Positions 1 through 9,540 of a stretch of DNA of 64,000 nucleotides are shown here, one piece after another (positions within the stretch are counted from its first letter, which is position 1; each line of letters begins with the position of its first letter). The stretch covers positions 1 to 64,000 of the forward strand of contig NZ_FOFO01000012.1 of NCBI RefSeq assembly GCF_900110965.1, written 5' to 3'. The position numbers were made by a program, and so were the translations under genes. Source of the DNA: Ectothiorhodospira magna (lineage in GTDB: Bacteria > Pseudomonadota > Gammaproteobacteria > Ectothiorhodospirales > Ectothiorhodospiraceae). The notes beneath the pieces are model-generated. The model was not told the origin of the DNA. It saw only the letters and a program-made list of their open reading frames with translations, and made no database searches.

Positions 1-75
1 GGTATCCGTTGCCCGGATTCGCCAAAATCACCACAAAATACCCTGATCTCACGGCTACTGGCGCTCGCAGCGTGA

Positions 76-771
76 GGGAAATTCGGAAACTTCAGTGAAT
101 ACTACAAACTGCTTAAAACTCACCCACCTGAACTTCAGATTGCCATCAATCTCCTAACAACCAATGAAACTTATTTTTTCAGGGAGCCCAGGCATTTTGA
201 ATTACTTCGAGAGCGGGTTTTGCCCGAATACAAGATAAAGCATCTTCGTGGATATTCCAACCCGTTGAGAATCTGGAGTGCTGCATCTTCCAGTGGTGAG
301 GAGGCCTATAGTCTCGCCATGGTCTGTGACGATGTGCTCGGCACTATGGAATGGGAGATCCTTGGCTCCGATATCAATTCCAGCATCCTGGACAAGGCTC
401 GTCTGGGACTTTATGAAATGTCACGGATCGAAGGCATCCCACAAGCCTATCTAAAGCGGTATTGTTTGAAGGGAATCGGCTCTCATTCCGGTCAATTGTT
501 GGTTGATGCTTCGTTGCGGAATAAAGTCTTTTTCATGCGTTTAAATCTGAATGATTATCTTCCAGATTTGGGTGGGTTCGACATCATTTTTTTAAGGAAT
601 GTCCTGATTTATTTTGAAATGGCCACCAAGCAGAAGGTGGTGTCCCGTGTTTTGAAGCGGCTTAATCCCGGCGGCTGGTTTTTTGTCAGTCACTCTGAAA
701 GTTTAAATGGCATTCAGCATGATCTGGTTCAGCAGGCTCCCGCAGTGTACCGTAAAGAGGCCGCAGCATGA
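76..771 (+). CDS. cheR: CheR chemoreceptor methyltransferase, 5' part interrupted (possible pseudogene)
   Basis: CheR methylates glutamates of chemoreceptors using S-adenosylmethionine. The frame reads NETYFFREP (the family's active-site region), then WSAASSSGEEAYSLAM (SAM-binding motif I) and FDIIFLRNVLIYF (motif IV-like), and ends GGWFFVSHSESL, all typical of CheR. The same frame continues upstream to the window edge with CheR-like sequence (NTLISRLLALAA), but a TGA at 73-75 interrupts it before GKFGNFSEYYKLL. The first usable start after that TGA is a TTG at 220, which would remove the N-terminal helical domain. The gene is therefore either broken or carries a sequence error (CGA to TGA would be one change). 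It overlaps cheD by ATGA, so cheR-cheD-cheB were built as one coupled unit. Identity is firm; intactness is doubtful. Confidence 0.8.
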   Translation, partial: GKFGNFSEYYKLLKTHPPELQIAINLLTTNETYFFREPRHFELLRERVLPEYKIKHLRGYSNPLRIWSAASSSGEEAYSLAMVCDDVLGTMEWEILGSDINSSILDKARLGLYEMSRIEGIPQAYLKRYCLKGIGSHSGQLLVDASLRNKVFFMRLNLNDYLPDLGGFDIIFLRNVLIYFEMATKQKVVSRVLKRLNPGGWFFVSHSESLNGIQHDLVQQAPAVYRKEAAA

Positions 772-1298
772 TGAACCAGGATGATGCAGTTCAGGATATT
801 TTCCTGGGTCCGGGTGATGTGAGAATTGGAGATGCCAATATCCGTCTGCGTACCGTGCTGGGTTCCTGTGTTTCGGTAACACTCTGGCATCCCGTTAAAA
901 AAATCGGCGGCATGTGCCATTACGTCATCGCCTCATCTCTGGTGTATCGACAGGATCAGGAAACCCGCTTCGCAGATCAGGCCATCAAAGTGCTGATTGA
1001 ATCCATGCAGAAGGCTGGTTGTCCACACAACGAACTTGAGGCAAAGCTCTTTGGTGGCGGTTGCATGTTTGTGGACGAACGCACGGGGCAGTGCAGGGAG
1101 GGAACACGCGTATACACAGAAAATGTCATCAAGGGCAAGGCTCTGCTTGCCCAGTATGGCTTGAGCCTGAAAGCAGAGCATTCTGGAGGTGCGGGGCACC
1201 GGCAATTGGTGTTTGACATTCGCACCGGTGATGTCTGGCTCAAACACCTTCCCTTGCCGGAGGCTGCACAGGTTCCGGTTATGGAAAAAAATCCATGA
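768..1298 (+). CDS. cheD: CheD chemoreceptor glutamine deamidase
   Basis: CheD deamidates specific glutamines of methyl-accepting chemotaxis proteins and in many bacteria also interacts with CheC. The 176-residue product has the family landmarks: the nucleophile Cys34 in [10 protein letters not shown] and the catalytic His51 in GGMCHYVI, followed by KLFGGGCMF and, near the C-terminus, [20 protein letters not shown]. The start ATG at 768 overlaps the cheR stop, and the stop overlaps the cheB start, both as ATGA, indicating translational coupling. Length is normal for CheD. No CheC or receptor gene is visible in the window, so the receptors served are unknown. Confidence 0.95.
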   Translation: MMNQDDAVQDIFLGPGDVRIGDANIRLRTVLGSCVSVTLWHPVKKIGGMCHYVIASSLVYRQDQETRFADQAIKVLIESMQKAGCPHNELEAKLFGGGCMFVDERTGQCREGTRVYTENVIKGKALLAQYGLSLKAEHSGGAGHRQLVFDIRTGDVWLKHLPLPEAAQVPVMEKNP

Positions 1299-2374
1299 AA
1301 AAGATCCGTGTCATGCTCGTGGATGACTCAGCCACAGTCCGTCAAGTGCTGTCCGAGGTGCTGTCCACGGCGCCGGATATCCAGGTGATCGGGACTGCCG
1401 CCGATCCACTGTTTGCCCTTCAGAAGATGAATCGCGACTGGCCGGATGTGTTGGTGCTGGATGTGGAAATGCCTCGCATGGATGGCATTACGTTCTTGAA
1501 AAAGCTGATGGCGGAGCGCCCCACGCCGGTGGTGATCTGTTCCACGCTCACCGAAAAGGGGGCCAGTACCACCCTGCAGGCCATGTCTGCCGGGGCCGTC
1601 GAGGTCGTTGCCAAGCCCACCCTGGGTGTGAAGCGGTTTCTGCAGGAGGCGCAGGATGACCTGATTCGCTCTGTACGGGCGGCTGCCCATGCACGTTCCA
1701 GGATGATCCTCCGGCAGGAGTCTGTGCCCCCAAAATTTTCCGCAGATGCGGTGGTGGCTGCGCCAGACAAGGTGACCCTGCATCAGACCACCGACAAAAT
1801 CGTTGCCGTGGGGACTTCCACGGGCGGAACCCAGGCGCTTGAAGTCCTGCTCACCCGGCTGCCTCGCACCTGTCCCGGACTGGTGATCGTGCAGCACATG
1901 CCGGAGAAATTCACGGCGGCATTTTCCGACCGGCTGGATGGACTTTGTAACATCGAGGTCAGGGAAGCACGGAATGGTGACCGGGTGCTGCCGGGACTGG
2001 CCCTGATTGCGCCGGGTGGATTTCACCTGCTGGTGCATCGAAGTGGCGCACAGTACCAGGTCAAGGTAGAACAGGGGCCGGCGGTCAACCGGCATCGCCC
2101 TTCGGTCGATGTGCTGTTCCGTTCCGTGGCTCGCTGTGCGGGGGGCAATGCCCTGGGGATCATCATGACGGGAATGGGGGATGACGGTGCGCGGGGGCTT
2201 AGGGAGATGCGTGAGGCTGGTGCGTTGACCCTGGCTCAGGACGAGGCTACGAGTGTGGTCTATGGCATGCCCCGTGAAGCCGTGAGGATGCAGGCGGTGG
2301 ACCGTAGTCTGCCCCTGCAGGCTTTATCCGAGAAGATTGTACATTTCGGGATGGGCAAGCTTCGCAGGGGGTGA
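1295..2374 (+). CDS. cheB: CheB chemotaxis response regulator methylesterase/deamidase
   Basis: CheB removes methyl groups from chemoreceptors when phosphorylated, opposing CheR. Residues 1-120 form a receiver domain with acidic pair D10/D11, phospho-acceptor D56 in [12 protein letters not shown] and the KP dipeptide near residue 107. A linker (about 120-165) leads to the methylesterase domain with the catalytic triad Ser175 (GTSTGG), His201 (VQHMP) and Asp296 (MTGMGDDG). The 359-residue length is standard. It is the last gene of the ATGA-coupled che trio; a 119 bp gap precedes the histidine kinase, which is not an obvious CheA. All key residues are present, so this gene looks functional even though cheR upstream may not be. 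Confidence 0.96.
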   Translation: MKKIRVMLVDDSATVRQVLSEVLSTAPDIQVIGTAADPLFALQKMNRDWPDVLVLDVEMPRMDGITFLKKLMAERPTPVVICSTLTEKGASTTLQAMSAGAVEVVAKPTLGVKRFLQEAQDDLIRSVRAAAHARSRMILRQESVPPKFSADAVVAAPDKVTLHQTTDKIVAVGTSTGGTQALEVLLTRLPRTCPGLVIVQHMPEKFTAAFSDRLDGLCNIEVREARNGDRVLPGLALIAPGGFHLLVHRSGAQYQVKVEQGPAVNRHRPSVDVLFRSVARCAGGNALGIIMTGMGDDGARGLREMREAGALTLAQDEATSVVYGMPREAVRMQAVDRSLPLQALSEKIVHFGMGKLRRG

Positions 2375-2493
2375 CTCTGGCATAAAATGTATAGTTAGTT
2401 AGGGTATAACATCTATAACGAAAGTTGTGATACCGCAGCCACCCCGCCATTCCTCCCGCGATTGAAAGCGCGGATTTCCTTGCGGAGGGATTG

Positions 2494-4563
2494 ATGAAAT
2501 CTTTGCATGATTCCTCCCTGGCGAGTACCGAACAGGGCTGTGCCGTTCGAGCGATTTTTGCGTTTTGGCAGCAGAACCTGCGCTCCGGGCAAACCCAGGC
2601 CGATCCATGTCTGCGCACGCTCTATGGTCATGCCAAGGACGGCCCTGCCCTGTCTGATATCCGAGCGCTTCGTGAGGCGCATGTCCATCCCGAGGATCGC
2701 GATCTGCTGGAGCAAAACATCCAGCAGGCGCTGGCAAACCCCGGTGAGCCATGGGATTGGGGCTATCGAATTCGCCATGTTGATGGCTCCACACGTTATC
2801 TGCGCTCGCGCGGGCGCTTTGAGCGCGATGCTCAGGGACAGCCCCTGATCATGGTGGGCATGGAAGAGGATGTCACCGATCAGGTGGAGCAAGGAAAGGC
2901 GCAAGAGGTGGCGTTGCATCGCCTCGAACAGACAGAGCGTATCGGTCCTATCGGTCACTGGGTGACCCATCCAGCCACGGGTGACTTGATCTGGTCACCC
3001 ATGACCTATGAGCTATCTGGCTTTGATTCGGCGGGCAAGCCGGTCACCGTGCGGGGGGCGCTGCGGGATATGAGCGAACAGCGCGTCCTCCTGCGCCAAC
3101 TGGCTGAGCACGAATTCAGTTACCAGGATCTGATTGAAAACCAATCACTACTGATCGAGCGCTACCTGCCCGATAGCACCATCATCTTTGCCAATCGCAC
3201 CTTCGCCCATTACATGGGCATCCAGCCTGAAGCAGTGTGCGGCAAGCGCTGGCTGGACTTTTTGCCCGCGGAGCAGCGCGAACGTGCGCAGGCGCATCTG
3301 GCAGGCTTCACACCTGAGAACCCGGTGAGCAGCTTCGAAAACAGCATCCCGACCCAAGATGGCCAGTCATTCTGGGTGCTATGGACCAATCGAGCTTTTT
3401 TTGATGAACACGGCACGCTGACCCACTTCCAATCCGTGGGGGTGGATATCACCGAGCGCCATCGTGCGGAGGCTGCCGAGCAGCAATTGCGCAGGGAACT
3501 CCAGAGAAGACAAAGCGAACTGGAGGGGATCTTTGCCGCGGCCACCTCGGTTAGCCTGATCAAGGTCGATCTGGACTTGATTATCCAGGAAGTCAGTCCT
3601 GGCACGGTGGCCCTGTTTGGCTATTCGCGTGAGGCGCTACTCGGCCAACATGTCTCCATGCTCCACACTCAAGACCCTGTGGACGCAACGAATGAAGACC
3701 TACCCATCCGGGTTGAGACCGAGCTGCTGCGTCGTGATGGCAGCACCTTTACGGCTTGCTTGACCGTCCACCCGGTGTGTGATGCTCAGGGCAAGATGGT
3801 GGCCGCCCTGGGTGTTTCCTTCGATATCAGTGATCAGAAGCGGGCAGAGCGGGTGTTGGCCGAGGCGCTTGAAACCAGAACCCACTTCATGAACGCAGTC
3901 AACCATGACTTGCGTACACCGCTCAACACCCTCATGGGATTCGCGGATCTGCTAGCTGACACGGATCTGACCGAGGGCAAGCGCAGGGAATACAAGCATC
4001 ACTGCCAGCAGGCAGGCAAGAAGTTACTGGCTCTTGTGGACTCGCTCCTGGAATTGAGTAGCCTTCAGGCGGGAGGGGGCCATGCAGTCGCTGAAACTTT
4101 CAACCTGCATGAGACGATTGAGTGGCAATTTCAAAATTATCATGAATTGGCCCGGGATCGCGGTTTGGCACTGGAGATTTTTATAGATCCTGCAGTGCCA
4201 GAGTGGGTCACTGGGGACGCCACCAAGCTGGACCAGTTGCTCTCCAATCTGGTGAGTAATGCCATCAAGTACACGAAGGAGGGCCGTGTGGACCTGAAGG
4301 TTCATGCCCAGGGGCAGGATGATCGGGTCACCTTTCTGGTCAGTGACACCGGAGAGGGGATTTCGCCGGAACGGCAGGAGCGGATCTTCAACGCTTTTGA
4401 CCGGGGTGGCTATGAGGGTGAGCAGAAAGGCTTTGGCCTGGGGCTTACAATTGTGCGCGAACTGATTGATCTGCTCGGCGGGGAAATGGACCTTGACAGC
4501 ACACCGGGGGTAGGCTCCACGTTCAAGCTTACCCTGCCTTTGCCCGCTGTATCCGTGCATTAG
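2494..4563 (+). CDS. Multi-PAS sensor histidine kinase
   Basis: This cytoplasmic sensor kinase shows a PAS_3-like segment (about residues 40-130, ending RFERDAQGQPLIMVGMEEDVTD), a second PAS that seems collapsed (150-197, see findings), two complete PAS domains (about 210-325 and 345-450), a HisKA dimerisation domain with the H-box NAVNHDLRTPLN (phospho-His near residue 471) and an HATPase_c domain with N-box SNLVSNAIKYT, G1 DTGEGI and G2 GFGLGLTIV. There is no membrane segment and no receiver, so the partner regulator must be encoded elsewhere, unless CheB upstream is served. The start is ATG 2494 because GGAGGGA lies at 2484-2490; a TTG one codon upstream is ignored. The signal sensed is unknown. 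Confidence 0.9.
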   Translation: MKSLHDSSLASTEQGCAVRAIFAFWQQNLRSGQTQADPCLRTLYGHAKDGPALSDIRALREAHVHPEDRDLLEQNIQQALANPGEPWDWGYRIRHVDGSTRYLRSRGRFERDAQGQPLIMVGMEEDVTDQVEQGKAQEVALHRLEQTERIGPIGHWVTHPATGDLIWSPMTYELSGFDSAGKPVTVRGALRDMSEQRVLLRQLAEHEFSYQDLIENQSLLIERYLPDSTIIFANRTFAHYMGIQPEAVCGKRWLDFLPAEQRERAQAHLAGFTPENPVSSFENSIPTQDGQSFWVLWTNRAFFDEHGTLTHFQSVGVDITERHRAEAAEQQLRRELQRRQSELEGIFAAATSVSLIKVDLDLIIQEVSPGTVALFGYSREALLGQHVSMLHTQDPVDATNEDLPIRVETELLRRDGSTFTACLTVHPVCDAQGKMVAALGVSFDISDQKRAERVLAEALETRTHFMNAVNHDLRTPLNTLMGFADLLADTDLTEGKRREYKHHCQQAGKKLLALVDSLLELSSLQAGGGHAVAETFNLHETIEWQFQNYHELARDRGLALEIFIDPAVPEWVTGDATKLDQLLSNLVSNAIKYTKEGRVDLKVHAQGQDDRVTFLVSDTGEGISPERQERIFNAFDRGGYEGEQKGFGLGLTIVRELIDLLGGEMDLDSTPGVGSTFKLTLPLPAVSVH

Positions 4564-4634
4564 GCGCCTTCATGACTCTTACCACGCCCAGGCAGCGCGT
4601 GGCGCAGCTCACTGACTCCGCCACCACCCTTGAT

Positions 4635-4719
4635 AGGCCCATCATGGCCGAGCGCACCATAAAAAAATTGTGCAAACTACCCCACAGCCAATAATGTCAT
4701 CTCCCCCCTACCACACGGA
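4635..4719 (+). repeat. Imperfect direct repeat, copy A
   Basis: Copy A starts AGGCCCATCATGG, has an A-rich centre, then AAACTACCCCACA, GTCATC and CCACACGGA. Copy B at 5409-5500 has the same blocks in the same order with small gaps and substitutions. The two copies bracket the RecD2-like fragment and the HNH gene. Confidence 0.75.
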
Positions 4720-4730
4720 TTTCTGAATCC

Positions 4731-5078
4731 GTGAAGCCCTTCCGGCGACAAGCCCTGGATCTGGATGAGCAGGAGCTGAGCGTCTGTTTCGAGGGCCGCA
4801 GTGTGGTGTATGGGTTCGGCGAACTGGATGGCCTGGTTCCCGGCTATGCGGTCACCATCCACAAATCCCAGGGGTCTGAATATCCGGCTGTGGTGATCCC
4901 GGTACTGACCCAGCACTACCCCATGCTGCTGCGGAATCTGCTTTACACCGGCGTCACCCGAGGGCGGCGCCTGGTGGTCCTGGTGGGACAACCCAAGGCG
5001 GTGGCCATGGCGGTACGCAATGCATCGAGCCGCAAACGCGGGACCCGGTTGCGGGAATGGCTACAGTCGGAGGATTAG
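4731..5078 (+). pseudogene. C-terminal fragment of a RecD2-like DNA helicase
   Basis: The 115 residues match only the last part of the RecD2/YrrC-type superfamily 1 helicases: YGFGELDGLVPGYAVTIHKS followed by QGSEYPAVVIP (helicase motif V region) and LLYTGVTRGRRLVVLVG (motif VI with its arginine finger region). A complete RecD2 is roughly 700 residues, so the Walker A and motifs Ia-IV are absent. The frame opens with a GTG close to the end of repeat copy A, without a convincing ribosome site. I read it as the 3' remnant of a helicase gene whose 5' part was lost; alone it cannot hydrolyse ATP. The downstream HNH gene begins within or just after its end. Confidence 0.8.
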
Positions 5079-5092
5079 AAGGCGCCCAACTC

Positions 5093-5398
5093 ATGCCAGA
5101 CCTTTGCCAACTCTGTGGCCGGGCGGAAGTGCTCACCCGGCATCATCTGATCCCAAAAACCCGACACCACAACCGGCGCAACAAACGACTGTTCGACCGG
5201 GCGGAGGTTCGGACGCGGGTCATCTGGATCTGCCGCCCTTGTCACAGCCAGATCCATCGGGTTCTGGACGAAAAAACCCTGGAGCGGGAATACAACACCC
5301 TGGAAGCCCTGCGGGACCATCCCGACGTTCGAGCCTTTGTCCAGTGGATTGCCGGAAAGCCGGTGGGGTTCAAGCCCAAGGGAGGACGGCGGCGGTGA
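5093..5398 (+). CDS. Small HNH-type zinc-finger nuclease-like protein
   Basis: About 101 residues when started at ATG 5093 (MPDLCQLCGR), the usual beginning of this family; an in-frame ATG at 5057 would add 12 residues inside the preceding fragment. Two CxxC pairs (CQLC near the start, CRPC in the middle) bracket LTRHHLIPKTRHHN and precede HSQIHR, a pattern of a zinc-stabilised HNH (beta-beta-alpha metal) fold. The C-terminus ends in a basic tail (KPKGGRRR). Substrate is unknown; related short HNH proteins are common in bacteria, mostly uncharacterised. It follows the helicase remnant almost directly and is inside the segment bounded by the two direct repeats. Confidence 0.75.
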   Translation: MPDLCQLCGRAEVLTRHHLIPKTRHHNRRNKRLFDRAEVRTRVIWICRPCHSQIHRVLDEKTLEREYNTLEALRDHPDVRAFVQWIAGKPVGFKPKGGRRR

Positions 5399-5408
5399 TC
5401 TGGCTCAA

Positions 5409-5500
5409 AGGCCCATCATGGACGACCGATGGGTGAGCGCGTGAAAAAAAGCAGGTAAACTACCCCACAAGCAATAACGTCATCCCCTCCACCACACGGA
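5409..5500 (+). repeat. Imperfect direct repeat, copy B
   Basis: Second copy of the 4635-4719 repeat, about 7 bp longer through small insertions. Its end (CCACACGGAG) contains the GGAG that probably serves as ribosome-binding site of the diguanylate cyclase at 5513, so the repeat includes 5' leader sequence. Confidence 0.75.
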
Positions 5501-5512
5501 GTGCCCCTACAC

Positions 5513-7309
5513 ATGGATCGTGGCCATTGGTACGGTCCCCAACACGCCTGCACCATTCCACCGCCCCCACCAGGAACCGGTGGCCGATCCTGGTTCCCGT
5601 TGGCCTGGATCATCATCCCCGCCATCCTGCTACTTTTCTGGTCCGGCCCCACCATTGCGGCCTGGGCCTCCTGGCCTGCTCCGCTTCAGGTCAGCGGCGA
5701 GGAACGCTTGGCCCTGGCCCCCGGCAGTCACGTGTATCTGGACAACGCCGGCCATACCCGGCCCGAGTCCCTGCTGAGGGATGGCCAGCCCGATTTCCTG
5801 CCGGTTCGGGCCACCTCCTTCAACCTGGGCATTCAACCCGGCGTCCTCTGGGTCGCCTTCGCCCTCGATGACCTGGACGCACGCCCCCGCCTGCTGACCT
5901 TGGACAACCCCTTGTTCGAGTCGGTCACCCTGTTCATCCTTGACCAGGACGGCCAGTGGCAAACCGTCCCTCGGCATCGGGCCGTGGATCGGGAGGGTCA
6001 ACTCCGTCCCGCCTGGCGGCATCGATTCCAGATCCCCGCCCATACCCCGGCCAGCCACTGCCTGCTGCGGGTGGAGACCATCCAGAGCCTGCGTTTCCAT
6101 GCCGAGATCCAGACCCACGAAGGGCATCAGGCCCAGGCCACCGGCTTATGGCTGGCCCAGGGGGCTTACCACGGCATTATCCTGGCCATGGCCCTGTACA
6201 ACCTGTTCCTGCTGATCACCCTGCGGGATACCAACTACGCCTGGTACATCGGCTTTGTGCTCTCCACCGCCGGCTACTTCCTGTTCCAGCGAGGGCTGCA
6301 CCTGGAATTACTGCCCACGGTCACACCTCAGACCACCCATTTGCTCATGTTCCTGTGTCTGGCGCTGCTGTCGGTGTTCGTGCTGGGATTCTGTCGTCGT
6401 TTCCTGCTCACCCGCCAGCGTGATCCGGTCTGGGACCGCTGGCTGCTTCTGGCCAAGGGGCTGCCGGTGATCGGCATCCTCCTGCATCTGATGGACGCCT
6501 CGTTCAGCGTATTATTCTTCTCCCTGAGCCTGCTGCTGATCATCGTCCTGGTGATCGGTGTCACGGTGCGCAGCCTATGGCGCCACCGGTTCCGCCCGGC
6601 CCTGTACCTGCTGCTGGCCTGGGCCGTGATGATCCTGGGCGCCCTGCTGTTCATCCTCGCCGCCCTGGGCCTGCAACCCAATACGACGTTGACCTACTAC
6701 GCCATTCAAGTGGGATCGGCCCTGGAGGTGATCATGATGTCCCTGGCCCTGGCCTGGCGCATCCGGGTCTTGCAGGCAGAGCGGGAAGCCCTGGCCCGCC
6801 GGGGGATGCATCTGGAACGGGTGAGTCAGACCGATGCCCTCACCGGTCTGTACAACCGGCGCCATCTGGAACGCCTGCTGCCGGAAGCCGTGGCCACCGC
6901 CCACCAGAGAAGTGCGCCACTGTCCCTGGTCATCATCGACGCTGACAACTTCAAGCAGATCAACGACACCCATGGCCATCAGCAGGGGGATCAGGTACTG
7001 ATCCGCATGGCCCATGTACTGGCCGACACGGTACGCCGGGGGGATACGGTCTGCCGTTATGGGGGCGAGGAGTTCGTGGCCCTGCTGCCCGGTGCCGATG
7101 ACACCACCGGGCGGCAGATTGCCGAGCGGCTGCGGCAGGCCGTGGCCCGGATGCCCAGCCCCCTGGACGAGGACATGGCCACTCACACGGTCAGCATCGG
7201 CCTGGCGACCCTGCGACCGGGAGAGCGGGCCGAGGATCTGTTCCTGCGGGCAGACCGGGCGCTGTATGTGGCCAAGACTGGGGGGAAGGACCGGGTGAAG
7301 GTGGGGTGA
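5513..7309 (+). CDS. Membrane 7TM-DISM diguanylate cyclase
   Basis: Predicted to make cyclic di-GMP in response to a periplasmic or membrane signal. An N-terminal hydrophobic segment (WIIIPAILLLFWSG) leads to a periplasmic 7TMR-DISMED2-like sensor domain (about residues 60-200), then seven membrane segments (about 205-415, including GAYHGIILAMALYNLFLLI, the DISM hallmark), a short coiled linker and a GGDEF domain. The active-site motif is GGEEF (about residues 517-521), the metal-binding aspartate is in VIIDADNFKQIND, and an inhibitory RxxD site (RRGD) sits exactly five residues before GGEEF, so product inhibition is likely retained. ATG 5513 is preferred over the GTG at 5501 because GGAG lies 11 bases upstream. 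Confidence 0.9.
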   Translation: MDRGHWYGPQHACTIPPPPPGTGGRSWFPLAWIIIPAILLLFWSGPTIAAWASWPAPLQVSGEERLALAPGSHVYLDNAGHTRPESLLRDGQPDFLPVRATSFNLGIQPGVLWVAFALDDLDARPRLLTLDNPLFESVTLFILDQDGQWQTVPRHRAVDREGQLRPAWRHRFQIPAHTPASHCLLRVETIQSLRFHAEIQTHEGHQAQATGLWLAQGAYHGIILAMALYNLFLLITLRDTNYAWYIGFVLSTAGYFLFQRGLHLELLPTVTPQTTHLLMFLCLALLSVFVLGFCRRFLLTRQRDPVWDRWLLLAKGLPVIGILLHLMDASFSVLFFSLSLLLIIVLVIGVTVRSLWRHRFRPALYLLLAWAVMILGALLFILAALGLQPNTTLTYYAIQVGSALEVIMMSLALAWRIRVLQAEREALARRGMHLERVSQTDALTGLYNRRHLERLLPEAVATAHQRSAPLSLVIIDADNFKQINDTHGHQQGDQVLIRMAHVLADTVRRGDTVCRYGGEEFVALLPGADDTTGRQIAERLRQAVARMPSPLDEDMATHTVSIGLATLRPGERAEDLFLRADRALYVAKTGGKDRVKVG

Positions 7310-7487
7310 GGCTGTTCCGCGTTGATGCAATCATGCTGGTATGGCATAACAGTCCCATGACCCATTGCCGGTCCTAGTATCCCACCCCCAAGGAGTTCTC
7401 ATTGCACATGGATCGTCCCCCCGCCAATCTCCCACCATCTGCTGAACCGGCCCCAGGTTGCCGGGGAAAGCCCTGGGAAAACGTGCC

Positions 7488-9467
7488 ATGAACACCGAAA
7501 ACCACACCCAACTCGCCGCCTTCATCTGGTCCGTGGCGGACCTGCTGCGCGGGGATTTCAAGCAGTCCCAGTACGGTCGCATCATCCTGCCCTTCACCCT
7601 GCTGCGGCGCCTGGAGTGTGTATTGGAACCCACCCGGGCCAACGTGCTCAGCGCCGCCCAGGAACACCAGAGCAAACCCGACCCGGTGCGCGATAAGCTG
7701 CTGCTGCGGGCGGCGGATCAGCCCTTTTTCAATGCCTCGCCCCTGACCCTGGGCACATTGTCCGATACCCAGACCGGCGATGACCTGATGAGCTATGTGC
7801 AGTCGTTCAGCCGGGATGCCCGGGAGATCTTCGAGCACCTGGAGTTCGAGGGATTTATCCAGCAACTGAGCGCCAACAACCTGCTCTACCAGGTGGTGCA
7901 GCGCTTCGCCGCCATCGACCTGAGTCCGCAACAGCTCTCCAACTACGGCATGGGGCTGGTGTTCGAGGAACTGATCCGCAAGTTCGCGGAAAGCTCCAAC
8001 GAAACCGCCGGGGAGCACTTCACCCCCAGGGACATCGTGCACCTGACCACCTCCCTGGTCCTCACCGGCCAGGAAGACCGGCTGCAACCCCACCGGATCA
8101 TCACCGTCTATGACCCCACGGCAGGCACCGGGGGGTTTCTCTCCGAGAGCGACGAATACATCCAACAGGTCAGTCAGGGGGTGACCGTCTCCCTGCATGG
8201 CCAGGAACTCAACCCGGAGTCCTACGCCATCTGCAAGGCGGACATGCTCATCAAGGGCCAGGCGGTGGAGCAGATCAAACTGGGCAACACCCTTTCCGAC
8301 GACCAGCTGGCGGGCGAACGCTTCGATATCATGCTCTCCAATCCTCCCTTTGGCGTGGAATGGAAGAAGGTCCAGAAGGCGATCACCGACGAGCACACGC
8401 AGAAGGGCTTTGATGGGCGCTTCGGTCCCGGTCTGCCCAGGGTGTCCGATGGCTCCCTGCTGTTCCTGATGCACCTGGTGAGCAAGATGCGCCCCCGCCA
8501 GGAGGGTGGGTCACGCATCGGCATCATCCTCAACGGTTCACCCCTGTTCACCGGGGGAGCCGGCAGCGGGGAATCGGAAATCCGCCGCTACCTGCTGCAG
8601 CACGACCTGGTGGAGGCCATCATCGGCCTGCCCACCGATATGTTCTACAACACCGGCATTGCCACCTATGTGTGGATTCTCTCCAACCACAAGCCCGCCG
8701 AGCGCCGGGGCAAGGTGCAACTGATCAACGCCACCGGTCGAGCCAGCAAGATGCGCAAGTCCCTGGGCAGCAAGCGCCAGTATGTGGCCGATGGCGACAT
8801 CAACGAGATCGTGCGCCTGTATGGCGCCTTTGGGGAGGCGGAAGAAAGCCGGATCTTCCCGGTGGAGGCCTTCGGCTACCGGCGCATCACCGTGGAACGT
8901 CCGCTGCGGCTGAATTTTCAGGCCAGCCCGGAGCGCATCCAGCGACTGCTGGAGGAAAAGCCGATCCAGAAGCTCGATGGCACCACCCGCCTGGGTATCC
9001 AGGCCGCCTGCGAGCGGCTGGATGCCGAACGGGTCTACACCAACCGCGATGCTTTCCTCAAGGATCTCAAGGCGGCACTGAAGGCCCTGGACCTGAAACT
9101 GGGCGCCCCCGTGATGAAGGCCATCCTGGGCGCCCTGTCCGAGCGCGACCCCGAGGGGAGCATCTGCACCGACAACCAGGGCAATCCGGAGCCGGACACC
9201 AGCCTGCGGGACAATGAGAACGTGCCCCTGGGGGAATCCGTGTTCGACTACTTCGAGCGGGAGGTGAAGCCCCACGTCCCCGATGCCTGGATTGACGAGG
9301 GCAAGCGCGACCCGTTGGACGGGGAGATCGGCATTGTCGGCTTTGAGATCCCCTTCAACCGGCATTTTTACACGTTCACCCCGCCCCGCCCGCTGGAAGA
9401 GATTGACGCGGACCTGAAGGCTTGCACGGATCGGATCAAGCGGATGATTGAGGCGCTGTCGGCGTGA
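7488..9467 (+). CDS. hsdM: Type I restriction-modification system DNA methyltransferase subunit HsdM
   Basis: HsdM is the N6-adenine methyltransferase subunit that with HsdS protects host DNA. The 659-residue product has an N-terminal HsdM_N domain ([13 protein letters not shown]...[10 protein letters not shown]), SAM motif [11 protein letters not shown] (about residues 209-218), catalytic motif IV NPPFG (about 285-289) and the [12 protein letters not shown] context. The long C-terminal tail (residues about 440-659) includes a partner-binding region. ATG 7488 is preferred to the upstream in-frame start at 7458. It heads the operon hsdM-hicA-hicB-(antitoxin)-hsdS-small ORF-hsdR; the interposed toxin-antitoxin genes are the unusual feature. 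Confidence 0.95.
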   Translation: MNTENHTQLAAFIWSVADLLRGDFKQSQYGRIILPFTLLRRLECVLEPTRANVLSAAQEHQSKPDPVRDKLLLRAADQPFFNASPLTLGTLSDTQTGDDLMSYVQSFSRDAREIFEHLEFEGFIQQLSANNLLYQVVQRFAAIDLSPQQLSNYGMGLVFEELIRKFAESSNETAGEHFTPRDIVHLTTSLVLTGQEDRLQPHRIITVYDPTAGTGGFLSESDEYIQQVSQGVTVSLHGQELNPESYAICKADMLIKGQAVEQIKLGNTLSDDQLAGERFDIMLSNPPFGVEWKKVQKAITDEHTQKGFDGRFGPGLPRVSDGSLLFLMHLVSKMRPRQEGGSRIGIILNGSPLFTGGAGSGESEIRRYLLQHDLVEAIIGLPTDMFYNTGIATYVWILSNHKPAERRGKVQLINATGRASKMRKSLGSKRQYVADGDINEIVRLYGAFGEAEESRIFPVEAFGYRRITVERPLRLNFQASPERIQRLLEEKPIQKLDGTTRLGIQAACERLDAERVYTNRDAFLKDLKAALKALDLKLGAPVMKAILGALSERDPEGSICTDNQGNPEPDTSLRDNENVPLGESVFDYFEREVKPHVPDAWIDEGKRDPLDGEIGIVGFEIPFNRHFYTFTPPRPLEEIDADLKACTDRIKRMIEALSA

Positions 9468-9540
9468 GCCATGGGTTGTCATTTCGTTGAGGGAACATAA
9501 CCCCAGAGGCATGTTTACATGGTAGTGTTGGGAAAGGAGC

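Noticed and set aside
220-222. TTG as the true start of CheR
   Set aside because: It would remove the N-terminal domain although homologous residues lie upstream in the same frame back to the TGA.
4570-4610. Terminator after the histidine kinase gene
   Set aside because: CCACGC and GCGTGG can pair, but there is no T-run and the stem is only six base pairs.
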